Part shown: positions 40,246 to 49,387 of the stretch, piece by piece
Layout: the number at the start of each line of letters is the position of its first letter
Numbering within the stretch: the first letter of the stretch is position 1
Position numbers and translations under genes: made by a program
The notes under the pieces: model-generated
Databases searched by the model: none
Told to the model about the DNA's origin: nothing
Seen by the model: only the letters and a program-made list of their open reading frames with translations
Source: DATARR01 sp044868005
Lineage (GTDB): Bacteria; Acidobacteriota; Thermoanaerobaculia; Multivoradales; UBA5704
Direction of reading: 5' to 3'
Assembly: GCA_044868005.1 (NCBI GenBank)
Contig: JBIOVX010000303.1
Coordinates: forward strand, 48,504-112,503
Length of the DNA: 64,000 nt

Positions 40246-41016
40246 TCAAGGTGCATCTATATCGATGTCGTGAGAAGTTTTTCCTTGACCGATGGGAAAC
40301 CGTTGTCGATTTCCATTCGTGCCATTGGCCGCATTTCTGGCCCAGATCAGATAGTTGCCCGGGGCAAGCTGGTTACCAGTGGGACTGCTGTACTTTTCAA
40401 AACGCAGATCATGACTACCGTCTCCGAATGCGGCAGGGGCATACCAAACCTCATAGCCGCTAACCTCTTGTCCCTGCTTTCTGGTGTGTACGGTGACATC
40501 GACCGACTTGAAAGCCGCCGAACTCATCCGTTGTGCGTGCTCGGCTTTTGTCCGAAGGTCGGCGCTTACTAGCATCAAGCGCTGGAATCCACTCTCTGTC
40601 TTCGCTTCTCCAAGGCTAAGGCTTCCCAGCATATCCTTGCTCAGGACCAGACTTTTGCGATAGTCCTCAGATAGATTCTGGGATGCGCTGAGAGTTTGCA
40701 AATATTTTACGTCATCACTGCTCTGCTGGAGAAGTAGTCTTGCTTGGATAATTCGAGTGTCCTCAAGAGAGCTTGCAGACTTTCCCAAAGACACATCTGT
40801 TGATCTCCTCGTTTTCTCCACTTTTGTGCCAAGCACATCCTCGTCTTCTCCCTTTGTCTTTGCCGCTGTGCTTTTGCCAAGCCGGGATGGCGAAATTCTC
40901 TCCATGCAAGCTTGTATTTGGGTCTGGAGCTCATCAAGCGAGGCTTCTCCGGCGAGAGCCAGGGACGACAGACCAGTCGCAGTCACGAGGAGGAACCAGG
41001 GCAGCATCTTTCTCAT
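40246..41016 (-). CDS. Secreted protein of unknown function
   Basis: A 256-residue protein with a signal peptide (MLPWFLLVTATGLSSLALA) and GGAGA eight bases before ATG 41016. A helical, Ser/Lys-rich region follows (residues 40-170), with LLLQQSSDDVKYLQTLSASQ. The C-terminal 75 residues look like a small beta domain (GYEVWYAPAAFGDGSHDLRF, LAPGNYLIWARN), similar in feel to carboxypeptidase-regulatory or PEGA-like folds. It lies immediately upstream of the four-helix membrane protein, so the two may act together at the envelope. Lower GC than the surroundings. No function can be given. Confidence 0.55.
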   Translation of the reverse strand: MRKMLPWFLLVTATGLSSLALAGEASLDELQTQIQACMERISPSRLGKSTAAKTKGEDEDVLGTKVEKTRRSTDVSLGKSASSLEDTRIIQARLLLQQSSDDVKYLQTLSASQNLSEDYRKSLVLSKDMLGSLSLGEAKTESGFQRLMLVSADLRTKAEHAQRMSSAAFKSVDVTVHTRKQGQEVSGYEVWYAPAAFGDGSHDLRFEKYSSPTGNQLAPGNYLIWARNAANGTNGNRQRFPIGQGKTSHDIDIDAP

Positions 41017-41161
41017 CGTCGACTTCTCCAGGATCTAGAGGCCTCATCTTGGGTGTTGTGTAAGGATACCATAATTGTGCAAGGAAGAGATAGCTACAGG
41101 CGCCTTGGATGCATAGCTCCGTTCATCCCGCCCTGCTTCCTCTGGACGCCCGCCCTGCCCG

Positions 41162-41575
41162 TCACGGCCCGACCGGTTCGACGGCGGTGACGAAGTACTC
41201 GCTCTCGCCGAAGCAGGAGGTGGGGATGCCCTTGTGCTGCTCGTAGTGCAGGCGCACGCGCCGGCCGAGGGTCTGGTTGACGCGGGCGGCCACGGCGTCG
41301 TCGCGCACGGAGAAGCTGAAGATCTCCGGCATGGCCCCGGGGAGGTTGACCATCGCCAGCTCGCCTTCCCAGGTCTTGCAGAGCCACCCCTTGTGGGAGA
41401 ACTTCTGCACGAAGCCGGCGCGCTCGCCTTCGGAGTAGTTGAAGGTGAGGGCGAGCCAGACGTAGAGCACGAAGAGCAGAACGGCAACGAGCAGGACGGC
41501 GAGAAGGATGAGGCCGGGCCTGCGCCGCCGGCGCGGCGGTGGGGTCGAGGCCGGGGCTTGGACGGGTTCGGCCAT
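41162..41575 (-). CDS. Small membrane-anchored protein, conserved hypothetical
   Basis: A 137-residue protein starting at ATG 41575 with AGAGGAG seven bases upstream. A Pro/Arg-rich N-terminus (APASTPPPRRRRRPG) is followed by one membrane helix (LILLAVLLVAVLLFVLYVW) and a compact domain (NYSEGERAGFVQKFSHKGWL, TWEGELAMVNLPG, VNQTLGRRVRLHYEQHKGIP, CFGESEYFV). This domain recurs as an uncharacterised protein in several phyla, in my recollection. It is downstream of the zinc-ribbon gene by 46 bases, in the same direction. Confidence 0.65.
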   Translation of the reverse strand: MAEPVQAPASTPPPRRRRRPGLILLAVLLVAVLLFVLYVWLALTFNYSEGERAGFVQKFSHKGWLCKTWEGELAMVNLPGAMPEIFSFSVRDDAVAARVNQTLGRRVRLHYEQHKGIPTSCFGESEYFVTAVEPVGP

Positions 41576-41621
41576 GGCGGTCTCCTCTTGGCGCGGAGAA
41601 TTGCAGAGGACCGCGGGACTG

Positions 41622-42683
41622 TCAACGACCGCTGCCCTCGATCTCCACCACCTCGCCGTCGGGTTTGACCTTGCCTCGATAGGTGCGGCCCTCCTCGAAG
41701 CTCCTCCAGGCCTGCTCGTTCGGCGCCTTGTAGCGGACGGGATTTCCCTTGGCGTCGCGGAAGAGAACTTCAAAGGTTTCCTGACGGCCGCCCTCGCGCT
41801 CCTTCGCCGCGAGCCGGGGATCGGGCCAGACGGGTGAGCGGTCCTGGCCCTCGGCTTTGGCCTCGCGGTCCGGGAGCCACTTCTCGATCTGGTAGCGGTA
41901 GCGCCGGCGATAGACCGGCTGGTCGCGGTAGACCGGCTCCTCGTAGGTCTCCTCGTGGGAGCGGTCTTCGTAGACGGGGCGGTCCTCGTAGACGTCCTCG
42001 AAATAGCCGTTGCCGAGGTCTCGCGTGCCGACCTTGACCCGCTCGGTTCCCGTCTGCACCCGCTCGCTGACGGTGCGGGTCTTGGTGCGGGTGCCGATCT
42101 GGATGTGGTCGACGTGGTGGACTTCGTTGCTGCCGCCGCCGAGGAGGCTGGCGCCGCTCGGGACCTCGCCCTCCCATGCCTGCTCGCTGACCGGCCGCAG
42201 CTCCTCGACGGCGATCGTCCGCTGCCAGTGGAAGCCGGAGACCGTGAGGTCCTGCTTCTTGGGCGTGCCGAGGTAGAGGAAGAGCCCGGCCAGGAGGAGG
42301 AGGCCCAGGCAGCCGAGACCGCAGCCTTTCTTCCACCGGGAGCTCAGCGGTTTGGCGGGAGGCGCCGGCGCGGCGGGCGGTGCCGCGCCGGGCCGGTGCT
42401 CGACGATCTCGCGGGTCTTGGTGCCGTCGCGCGACGCGCCGCAGCCGGAGCAGAAGGCGTGATCGGCCGGATTGTCCGCTCCGCAGTAGGCGCAGATCCA
42501 GTCGGGACCCGCCTGGGCCCGCCGCAGCGCCGCCGCCTCTTTCACCTCGGCGGCGTCGTCCGGCAGGTAGAACTTCACCTCGGGACCGCGCGGCGCGCCG
42601 CAGCCGCCGCAAAACTTCTCGGGTCCGCGGTTTCCCTTGCGGCCGCAGACGGGGCAATCCCAGGCGCCTTCTCGAATGGCCAC
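41622..42683 (-). CDS. Double zinc-ribbon membrane protein
   Basis: A 353-residue product starting at GTG 42683 with GGAG six bases upstream. Two CxxC...CxxC zinc ribbons lie near residues 8-30 (WDCPVCGRKG, KFCGGCGAPRG) and 63-85 (WICAYCGADN, FCSGCGASRDG). A membrane helix (GCGLGCLGLLLLAGLFLYLG) is near 125-145. The outer domain of about 200 residues includes a Tyr/Glu/Arg-rich strand region (FEDVYEDRPVYEDRSHEETY, VYRRRYRYQIEKWLP). It may be a sensor or a scaffold in the envelope. The rightward acyl-CoA dehydrogenase gene lies beyond a large inverted repeat. Confidence 0.7.
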   Translation of the reverse strand: MAIREGAWDCPVCGRKGNRGPEKFCGGCGAPRGPEVKFYLPDDAAEVKEAAALRRAQAGPDWICAYCGADNPADHAFCSGCGASRDGTKTREIVEHRPGAAPPAAPAPPAKPLSSRWKKGCGLGCLGLLLLAGLFLYLGTPKKQDLTVSGFHWQRTIAVEELRPVSEQAWEGEVPSGASLLGGGSNEVHHVDHIQIGTRTKTRTVSERVQTGTERVKVGTRDLGNGYFEDVYEDRPVYEDRSHEETYEEPVYRDQPVYRRRYRYQIEKWLPDREAKAEGQDRSPVWPDPRLAAKEREGGRQETFEVLFRDAKGNPVRYKAPNEQAWRSFEEGRTYRGKVKPDGEVVEIEGSGR

Positions 42684-42760
42684 GGAGGTCTCCGGAGTGC
42701 AGGTCCGGGGGGATCCTATCAAGGGAATACAGGGCTCGTTGCCAGCCGGGCCGGTCTACG

Positions 42761-42920
42761 CTTCGAAGCCTCACCCCCTGTCCCCCTCTCCCTGACGGGC
42801 GAGGGGGGACGCCTACGAAAGGGTTGGCCGAAAAAGGTAGCCTCCTATGGGGCAATACCCGCTGTGATACGTCCCCCCTCGCCCGTCAGGGAGAGGGGGA
42901 CAGGGGGTGAGGCTTCGGAG
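42761..42920. repeat. Large near-perfect inverted repeat (arms about 50 bp)
   Basis: The left arm (42761-42810) and right arm (42871-42920) are reverse complements with one mismatch, around a 60-base spacer. The arms carry the same outer motif (GAAGCCTCACC) and CCCTCTCC cores as the element at 8434-8580. It fills the divergent gap between the zinc-ribbon gene and the acyl-CoA dehydrogenase gene, so it would lie in their promoter space. Confidence 0.85.
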
Positions 42921-42950
42921 CGCAGACCGTTCCGAACTATTCTCTACCCC

Positions 42951-44573
42951 ATGAGCCACGCCGACCTCAACCAGCCGCCGCCGTTCGAGGGGGTGAACCT
43001 CTTCGAGGTGGATCGGCCGCTCGGCGAGGCGCTGCGGCGCGAGGGCGGGGCGTGGGCGGAGGAGAGGGCGCGGGCGTTCGGCGATCTCGTGGGCCGCCGG
43101 GAGACCATCGCCTGGGGGTTCCAGGCCAACGGCAACCCGCCGATGCTGCGCACCCACGACCGGCGGGGCGAGCGCATCGACGAGGTGGAGTTCCATCCCG
43201 CGTGGCATGCGTTGATGGAGCTCGGCGTCGAGCACGGTCTCCACGCCCTGCCGTGGCGCGAGCCGCAGCCGGGAGCGCACGTGGCGAGGGCGGCGATGTT
43301 CCTGCTGCTGGCCGAGGTGGAGGCGGGCGTGGGTTGCCCCCTCTCGATGACCTACTCCGTCGTGCCCGCCCTGCGCGCGCAGCCGGAGCTGGCCGCGGAG
43401 TGGGAGCCGCGCTTCACCTCGACGATCTACGATCCGCGGCCGCTGCCGGCGGCGGAGAAGGCCGGCGCGCTGTGCGGCATGGCGATGACGGAGAAGCAGG
43501 GCGGCTCGGACGTGCGCGCGAACACCACCGCGGCGCGTCCGCTCGGCGCCGGCGGTGCGGGAGCGGAGTACGAGCTCAGCGGCCACAAGTGGTTCTGCTC
43601 GGCGCCGATGTGCGACGCCTTCCTGGTGCTCGCCCAGGCGCAGGGCGGCCTCTCCTGTTTTCTGCTACCCCGCTTCAAGCCGGGCGGCGAGCGCAACGGC
43701 TTCCACCTGCAGCGGCTCAAGGACAAGCTCGGCAACCGCTCGAACGCCTCCAGCGAGGTGGAATTCCACGCCGCCTGGGCGCGCCTCGTCGGCGAGGAGG
43801 GACGCGGCGTGCAGACCATCCTCGAGATGGTGAACCACACCCGGCTCGATTGCGTGATCGGCGCCGCCGCGGGCATGCGCTGGGGCACCGCGAGGGCGAT
43901 CCACCATGCGGCCCACCGGCGGACTTTCGGCAAGCTGCTGATCGATCAGCCGCTGATGCGCAACGTGCTCGCCGATCTCGCCGTCGAGTCCGAGGCCGCG
44001 ACGGTGGCCATGATGCGCCTGGCCCGCGCCTACGACTCGCCGGCCGACGCGCCGTTCCGCCGTCTCGCCACGGCCGTGCTCAAGTACTGGACCTGCAAGC
44101 GCGCGCCGGTGCACGCCGCCGAAGCCCTCGAATGCCTCGGCGGCAACGGCTACGTGGAGGAGTGGGGCCTCGCGCGTCTCTACCGCGAGGCTCCTCTCAA
44201 CTCGATCTGGGAAGGCTCGGGGAACGTGCAGTGCCTGGACGCGCTGCGGGCGATGCAGAAATCTCCCGAGTCCCTCACCGCTCTTTTCGACGAGATCAAC
44301 GAGGCGCGCGGCGGCGATGCGCGTCTCGACGGCTACGTGCTCGACCTGCAGAGAGAGATGGGCGATCTGAAGGATCTGGAGACGCGGGCGCGGCGTCTCG
44401 TCGAGCGGCTGGCCCTGGCGCTGCAAGCCTCGTTTCTGGTGCGCCACGCCCCCTCCGCCGTAGCGGATGCGTTCTGCGCCAGCCGCCTCGACGGCGACGG
44501 CGGACGGGCGTTCGGGACGTTGGCGGCGGGGATGGATTTCGGGGCGATCTTGGAGCGGGCGCTCGTTTTATAG
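42951..44573 (+). CDS. Acyl-CoA dehydrogenase, AidB-like
   Basis: A 540-residue protein, close to the 541 of E. coli AidB and longer than the usual 380-residue acyl-CoA dehydrogenases. FAD-binding landmarks are GMAMTEKQGGSDVRANTT and YELSGHKWFCSAPMCDAFLV; the C-terminal helical bundle includes RRTFGKLLIDQPLMRNVLAD and LECLGGNGYVEEWGLARLYR followed by SIWEGSGNVQCLD. The AidB branch is associated with alkylation response and DNA binding, but its physiological substrate is unclear. It stands next to a large inverted repeat that occupies its upstream region. Confidence 0.87.
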   Translation: MSHADLNQPPPFEGVNLFEVDRPLGEALRREGGAWAEERARAFGDLVGRRETIAWGFQANGNPPMLRTHDRRGERIDEVEFHPAWHALMELGVEHGLHALPWREPQPGAHVARAAMFLLLAEVEAGVGCPLSMTYSVVPALRAQPELAAEWEPRFTSTIYDPRPLPAAEKAGALCGMAMTEKQGGSDVRANTTAARPLGAGGAGAEYELSGHKWFCSAPMCDAFLVLAQAQGGLSCFLLPRFKPGGERNGFHLQRLKDKLGNRSNASSEVEFHAAWARLVGEEGRGVQTILEMVNHTRLDCVIGAAAGMRWGTARAIHHAAHRRTFGKLLIDQPLMRNVLADLAVESEAATVAMMRLARAYDSPADAPFRRLATAVLKYWTCKRAPVHAAEALECLGGNGYVEEWGLARLYREAPLNSIWEGSGNVQCLDALRAMQKSPESLTALFDEINEARGGDARLDGYVLDLQREMGDLKDLETRARRLVERLALALQASFLVRHAPSAVADAFCASRLDGDGGRAFGTLAAGMDFGAILERALVL

Positions 44574-45311
44574 CTGAGGCTGCACCCCCATCGCGCGAAG
44601 ATTGCCTTCGAACAGCCGCTCCAACTCGGCAAAGTACGCCTGGTTTCCCCACAGGTCCGCTGACAGGCGGTCCACGAAGCTGCCGAGTAGCTCCTCTTCG
44701 CGTTGGAAAACTTGATCGTCAGCGGCGAGATCGGTGCTCCGGCGTTTCCTCCGGCGCGGCAGGAAGCGGCGGAAGAGGGCTGCCGCCTGCACGAGCAATG
44801 AGAGGGACCGGCGAAAGTCCCGGATGAGGGTTCGGTGGATAGCTCGGTCGTCGATCTGGCCCAGAGCCTTCAGCGCCGCGGCGCGGATCATCCCGGCGCG
44901 CTCTTCCGGGGTGGACGAAGCCGGGAAGAGAGCGGATCCCATCCTCAGGGAATGATCGAAGAGGTAGCCGAGGTGCAGAGTCTCGGAGGAACGCCGTACG
45001 CTGCGGCGGATGGTGAGGAAGTAGAAGACGGTGCGGAACAGCCAACCCAGGATGGCGCGAGTCCCTTCGCGAAGCACCCAGACGATGCTTCCCAGACAGC
45101 CGGGCCAGCCTCCCTCGCCGCCGCCCGCGAGGATCTTCCGCTCCTGGGAAGTGAGCGTGACTCCGGCGTTCCTGGCGACCTCCCACACCATCCGGCGCTG
45201 CACCTGGCCCAGCGCCCAGTCGTCCACGAACGGCACCGGGATCAGCGGACAGAGGCCGCCGAGGACGCTGAAGAAGGTCAGCCGGCGAAAGATCGCCTGA
45301 CGTGGATCCAT
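44568..45311 (-). CDS. Membrane-associated protein of unknown function
   Basis: A 247-residue protein. Two hydrophobic segments (LTFFSVLGGLCPLIPVPFVD near 10-30; LGWLFRTVFYFLTI near 88-102) and the motif PLIPVPFVDDWALGQVQRRM resemble DUF697-like proteins. The C-terminal half is basic and helical (RRFLPRRRKRRSTDLAADDQ) and ends in LFEGNLRAMGVQPQL. No catalytic motif. It overlaps the convergent AidB-like gene by six bases and is about 90 bases upstream of the oxidoreductase stop. Function unknown. Confidence 0.55.
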   Translation of the reverse strand: MDPRQAIFRRLTFFSVLGGLCPLIPVPFVDDWALGQVQRRMVWEVARNAGVTLTSQERKILAGGGEGGWPGCLGSIVWVLREGTRAILGWLFRTVFYFLTIRRSVRRSSETLHLGYLFDHSLRMGSALFPASSTPEERAGMIRAAALKALGQIDDRAIHRTLIRDFRRSLSLLVQAAALFRRFLPRRRKRRSTDLAADDQVFQREEELLGSFVDRLSADLWGNQAYFAELERLFEGNLRAMGVQPQL

Positions 45312-45402
45312 GTCGATCGGAGTTTATCGTCCAGAGGACGCGAGGAGACGTCCCGCCGTCCCCGTGGCCTGCAGTAGGTATCGTGAACGGGCTGAGACGT
45401 CT

Positions 45403-46827
45403 CTACGGACGCGTTTTTCCCAGCACGGCCTGCGCCGCGTGATATCCGCACATGCCGTGCACGCCTCCCGTGGGCGGCGTGCTCGCCGAGCAGATGAAGA
45501 CTTTGGGGTCGGGCGTGGCGTACGGCACGAGGCGTGCCACCGGGCGGGTGAAGAGCTGGCCGAGCGTGGCCGCGCCGCCGTTGATGTCTCCTCCAACGCA
45601 ATTCGGATTGTAGGCCTCGAGCTCGGCCGTGTTCGTGGTGTGGCGGGCGAGCACGAGGTCGCGGAAGCCGGGGGCGAAGCGCTCGATCTGGGCCTCGATG
45701 GCCGCCGAGCGGTCGGCCGTCGAGCCGTTGGGCACGTGACAGTAGGCCCAGCAGGTGTGCACGCCCGCCGGCGCGCGGGTCGCATCGAAGAGGCTCGGTT
45801 GGGCCACGAGGACGAAGGGCCGCGCCGTTTCGGGTCCGCTCCAGGCGGACCGCTCCGAGGCGGCGATCTCTTCGATCGTGCCGCCGAGGTGGACGGTGCC
45901 GGCGCGGCGGCAGGCCTCGGCCCGCCAGGGGACCGGAGCGGAGAGCGCCCAGTCCATCTTGAAGACTCCCGGACCGTAACGGTAGCGGCCGAGCCGCCGG
46001 CGGTAGCGGCGGGGCCAGGCGATGCCCTCGATGCGCAGGAGCTGCGACGGGGTCAGGTCGAAGAGATAGGAATCCGCCGCCGGCAGCTCGCCGAGCGAGC
46101 CCACGAGCCGGCCGGTGTGGATCTCGCCGCCGAGCTCGCGCAGCAGCGAGGCGAGGGCGTCGGCGACGCGCTGGGCTCCTCCCCTGGGCAGCGGCCAGCC
46201 GATCGCATGGCCGGTGACGCCGAGCAGCAGTCCGAAGGCGGCGCTGGGCCGGTCTTCGAGGGGCAGGAAGGAGTGCGCTGCGAGCCCCGCGAAGAGGGCC
46301 CGGGCGCGGAAGCCGCGGAACCGCCGCCGGGCGAGGGTCGTCGTGGCCTGCAGCCCCGCGAGCCCGAGGCGGGCCATGCGGAACGGATGGCGGGGCCAGC
46401 GGAACGGCGCCAGGAGGTCCGGAGCGAGCTCCTCCCAAGCCTCGGTGAATGGACGGAACAGGCGCTCCCAGGCGCGGGCGTCCTCGCGCTCCGCGAAGCT
46501 CTCGCCGGTCTCCTCGAAGCCGCGGGCGAGGACGGCGGCGGTGCCGTCGTCGAAGGGATGGGCGAGCGGCAGAGGCGGATGGATCCATGCGAGCCCGTGC
46601 CGCGCGAGGGGCAGGCGGGAGAAGAACGGCGAGCCGGCGGCGAGGGGATGGATCGCCGAGCAGACGTCGTGCACGAACCCCGGCAGCGTCAGCTCGGCCG
46701 AGCGCGCGCCGCCGCCGGCCGTCTCGCGCGCCTCGAAGACCGCGACGGACCATCCCGCCTGTGCCAACGCGACCGCCGCCGCCAACCCGTTCGGACCCGC
46801 CCCGACGACGACCGCGTTCCGCTTCAT
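45403..46827 (-). CDS. NAD(P)/FAD-dependent oxidoreductase, phytoene-dehydrogenase-like
   Basis: A 474-residue flavoprotein. The N-terminal Rossmann motif VVVGAGPNGLAAAVALAQAG and the following VAVFEARETAGGGARSAEL are typical of the CrtI/amine-oxidase superfamily. The C-terminus has NPNCVGGDINGGAATLGQLF and ICSASTPPTGGVHGMCGYHA, the FAD-contacting end shared by this family. Despite the name, many members in non-carotenogenic bacteria act on unknown lipids. The ATG overlaps the stop of the upstream membrane glycosyltransferase (ATGA), so the two are co-translated. No carotenoid genes are nearby. Confidence 0.87.
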   Translation of the reverse strand: MKRNAVVVGAGPNGLAAAVALAQAGWSVAVFEARETAGGGARSAELTLPGFVHDVCSAIHPLAAGSPFFSRLPLARHGLAWIHPPLPLAHPFDDGTAAVLARGFEETGESFAEREDARAWERLFRPFTEAWEELAPDLLAPFRWPRHPFRMARLGLAGLQATTTLARRRFRGFRARALFAGLAAHSFLPLEDRPSAAFGLLLGVTGHAIGWPLPRGGAQRVADALASLLRELGGEIHTGRLVGSLGELPAADSYLFDLTPSQLLRIEGIAWPRRYRRRLGRYRYGPGVFKMDWALSAPVPWRAEACRRAGTVHLGGTIEEIAASERSAWSGPETARPFVLVAQPSLFDATRAPAGVHTCWAYCHVPNGSTADRSAAIEAQIERFAPGFRDLVLARHTTNTAELEAYNPNCVGGDINGGAATLGQLFTRPVARLVPYATPDPKVFICSASTPPTGGVHGMCGYHAAQAVLGKTRP

Positions 46828-48410
46828 GGCTCGTCCGGAGGCGGACCCCAGCGGCGAGAGGAGCTCGCCAGCTCGGTGCGCACCAGCGCCAGCAGATCGG
46901 TCCTGTCGCGGCGGACGGCCAGGCCGTAGGAGATGGCCGACGGCAGGTAGACGTACCGCTCGCGGAAAGTGCGGCTGGCCAGGATCTCCCGCCGCAGAGC
47001 GACGTAGTCCAGGTGAGGCAGCCAGATGAGATCGGGAGCCCGGCGCGCCAGGTACTCGTCGCGGAAGCCGTGGTGGGCGATGAACGGATCGTGCAATCCC
47101 ACCAGGTCCAGGATGCGGAGGTGGGGATTGCGCGCGGCCACCCATCCGTGCTCGGAAGCGGCCAGCAGGGTTCCCGGCGGCAGCCTGGCGCCGAATTCGG
47201 CCATCACCCGGATGCCGTTCCACCACTCCAGGCGGGGAGCCTCGCCGCGGGTCGGCAGATGGACCGCCGGAGCCGCGGAGCCGCGCCGCAGGACGTGGTC
47301 GTAATAGGCCTGGGACAACGGTCCGCGAGAGATCCAGAAGAGGAGAGCCAGGGGCAGGATCACCGCGGCGCGCCTCCCCACGCCGGCGAGGCGCGAGGTC
47401 CAGCCGTCGCCGGAGGCGAGGAAGCGATCGAGGCAGATGGCGGCCGGAACCACGACGAAGGGAAGCGAGGGGAAGGAGAAGCGGAAGTTGAAGCCCATCA
47501 CTTGCATCACCGTGAAGTAATACCCCAGGGTGAGCGTCAGGGGAATGGCGAAGGCGGTCACGAGGACTCCCGCCGGCCGCCTCACCGTCAATGCCGCGAG
47601 CAGCAGGAAAGGCGAGACGGAGACCAGGAATTCGCACAGGAAGACGACGGGATTCCATTGCCCGCCGTACCCCGAGGCGAGGAGGTTGTGCTTGGCGTAG
47701 AAGGAGAGCGGCAGGGGATCGCCGAAGACTTGGATCTTCAGCCAGGTATCCAGGGCCAGGAGAGCCAGGAACGCGAGGGCGAACGCCGAAGCTCGCCGCC
47801 ATCCGAGGCGGAATCCCCAGCCGAGGAGCAGGACCGGAAAGAGCAGTCCATAGATGCCGTTGTCGGGCCGGATGAGGAAGACGAAGTAGGCGCACAGCGC
47901 GGCGACGCCGAGCCCGAGGCGGCTGCCGTCGCGCGCCACGGTGAAGAGGACGAGCACGAGGAGGGCGTTGCCGGCGAGGGACAGCATGGTGTCCATGCCG
48001 GTGGCGGCGTGGTAGGGATAGACCTCCTGCCCCAGGAGGAGCGTCGCCAGAACGAGGCCCAGCCAGGGCAGGGAGCGAAGGGCTGGGTGGCTCACGGCGG
48101 CGCGGATGGCCAGGGCCAGGAGGAAGAAGGCCGCCAGTCCGACGAGGCCGGAGGTCCACAGGAGGAGCTTGCCGGCCGGCACGCCGGGCAGCAGACGGCG
48201 GAGCGCGGCGACGAGGAAGGTATACGGGATGCTGGTGCAGCCGAAGGTAGAGCCTTCGCCGGGATTCCAGGCGTAGCCGTCTCCCCGCAGGAGGTTGTCC
48301 GCGTAGCGGGCGAACATGTAGGCATCGTCGAAGTTGGTGGTCCCGGCGACGGCGAGGCGGTACAGGTAGAGGGCGATTACCGCGGCCGTGACGGCCGCGG
48401 GGAGAATCAC
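46824..48410 (-). CDS. GT39/ArnT-like multi-pass glycosyltransferase or related membrane protein
   Basis: A 528-residue protein starting at GTG 48410, with roughly 10-11 membrane helices in the first 390 residues. The first loop has TNFDDAYMFARYADNLLRGD and YAWNPGE, the acidic pair (DD) and layout of polyprenyl-phosphate-sugar-dependent glycosyltransferases. The soluble C-terminal third (GTLLAASEHGWVAARNPHLR, DLVGLHDPFI, DLIWLPHLDY) is typical of a bacterial branch of unknown acceptor. It is coupled with the downstream oxidoreductase (ATGA) and lies 20 bases from the gene upstream. CTG upstream of the GTG may be an alternative start. Confidence 0.72.
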   Translation of the reverse strand: MILPAAVTAAVIALYLYRLAVAGTTNFDDAYMFARYADNLLRGDGYAWNPGEGSTFGCTSIPYTFLVAALRRLLPGVPAGKLLLWTSGLVGLAAFFLLALAIRAAVSHPALRSLPWLGLVLATLLLGQEVYPYHAATGMDTMLSLAGNALLVLVLFTVARDGSRLGLGVAALCAYFVFLIRPDNGIYGLLFPVLLLGWGFRLGWRRASAFALAFLALLALDTWLKIQVFGDPLPLSFYAKHNLLASGYGGQWNPVVFLCEFLVSVSPFLLLAALTVRRPAGVLVTAFAIPLTLTLGYYFTVMQVMGFNFRFSFPSLPFVVVPAAICLDRFLASGDGWTSRLAGVGRRAAVILPLALLFWISRGPLSQAYYDHVLRRGSAAPAVHLPTRGEAPRLEWWNGIRVMAEFGARLPPGTLLAASEHGWVAARNPHLRILDLVGLHDPFIAHHGFRDEYLARRAPDLIWLPHLDYVALRREILASRTFRERYVYLPSAISYGLAVRRDRTDLLALVRTELASSSRRWGPPPDEP

Positions 48411-48430
48411 TGACTGGAGCTTCTTGGCAG

Positions 48431-49306
48431 TCAGGGCGGACCTTCGGTGCCCGGCAGGCGTATGGGTGCGTCGCCCATTCCCGGCCCGCTGAACTCGGGC
48501 TTGTGCATGCGGAAGCCGGCCGGCACCTCGAACAGCGCCGCCTGGGTGGCGAAAGGTTTGGGGCCTTCGACCGTGACGGTCACTGTGCTGGACCGCGCCG
48601 ACATATACGAGCCGCCTTCCGTGCTCACGGTCACCTGCTGCTTCACGGCGAGGCCGCGCAGGGTCGCCATTGCGTCGGCGAGCTTGCCGTCGACCTCGGG
48701 GAAGCCGGTACGGATCTCCGGCGCGAAGACGTTCGCCGGGAGCGGCGCCTTGTCTTCCGCCATCCAGTAGACGGCGTGGGCCGTCACGGTGCCGCGCACG
48801 GTCTCGCGCGGACCCTTGAAAGGCGGAAAGCCGGGAGGGGGCGGGGGAGGCGCGATCTCGATCCTGAGGTCATAGGAGAGCTTGATCTCGTGCCGCCGCG
48901 CGGTGCTGCCGGCGACGGTTTCCGTTTCCGTCCCTTGAGAATTCTCGACCTTCACGTTCTCCAGCGATCGATCGCCGTTGACGGGAATCAACTGGAACAG
49001 CATCGAGGTCGGCGCTCCGTCGCTCTTTTCCGTCTCATAAAACGTACGGGCTTCAGGATCCAAAACGAAGCCGTGCTCTCCGCCGTCCTTCGAGATCACC
49101 ACTCGGGCAACCAGGGGATCGTCGTTGGGCTCGCGTTCTATCCGGTACTTCTCGCCGTCGACGAGGAGCCGGCCCTTGACGGTGCCGTCGTTTAAGCCGT
49201 CCCGAGTCTCGGTGACGAACGAGTACACGTTGCCGGCGAAGGCGGGTCCGTTCACCAGGAGCAGCAGTCCGAGAGCCGCCGGCAAGCGCATTGAGAGGTA
49301 CTTCAC
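48431..49306 (-). CDS. Secreted protein of unknown function
   Basis: A 291-residue product starting at GTG 49306, with GGAGG seven bases upstream. A signal peptide (LPAALGLLLLVNGPAFAG) is followed by a DUF4412-like beta-rich region (NVYSFVTETRDGLNDGTVKG, RLLVDGEKYRIEREPN), then PPPPPPGFPPFKGPRE and a further beta region ending HKPEFSGPGMGDAPIR. The opening resembles outer-membrane lipoprotein sorting or LolA-like folds in which a lipid-binding barrel reads 'GrllvdgdkyRiE'. This is a fold suggestion only. It is probably the first gene of the leftward operon with the glycosyltransferase. Confidence 0.6.
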   Translation of the reverse strand: MKYLSMRLPAALGLLLLVNGPAFAGNVYSFVTETRDGLNDGTVKGRLLVDGEKYRIEREPNDDPLVARVVISKDGGEHGFVLDPEARTFYETEKSDGAPTSMLFQLIPVNGDRSLENVKVENSQGTETETVAGSTARRHEIKLSYDLRIEIAPPPPPPGFPPFKGPRETVRGTVTAHAVYWMAEDKAPLPANVFAPEIRTGFPEVDGKLADAMATLRGLAVKQQVTVSTEGGSYMSARSSTVTVTVEGPKPFATQAALFEVPAGFRMHKPEFSGPGMGDAPIRLPGTEGPP

Positions 49307-49387
49307 TTTTCGGCCTCCATGAAAGGTTGAGCGCGTGATTATACCGGCACGGAGGATGCAAAGACATTCAAGTTTGGGAGGAATACC

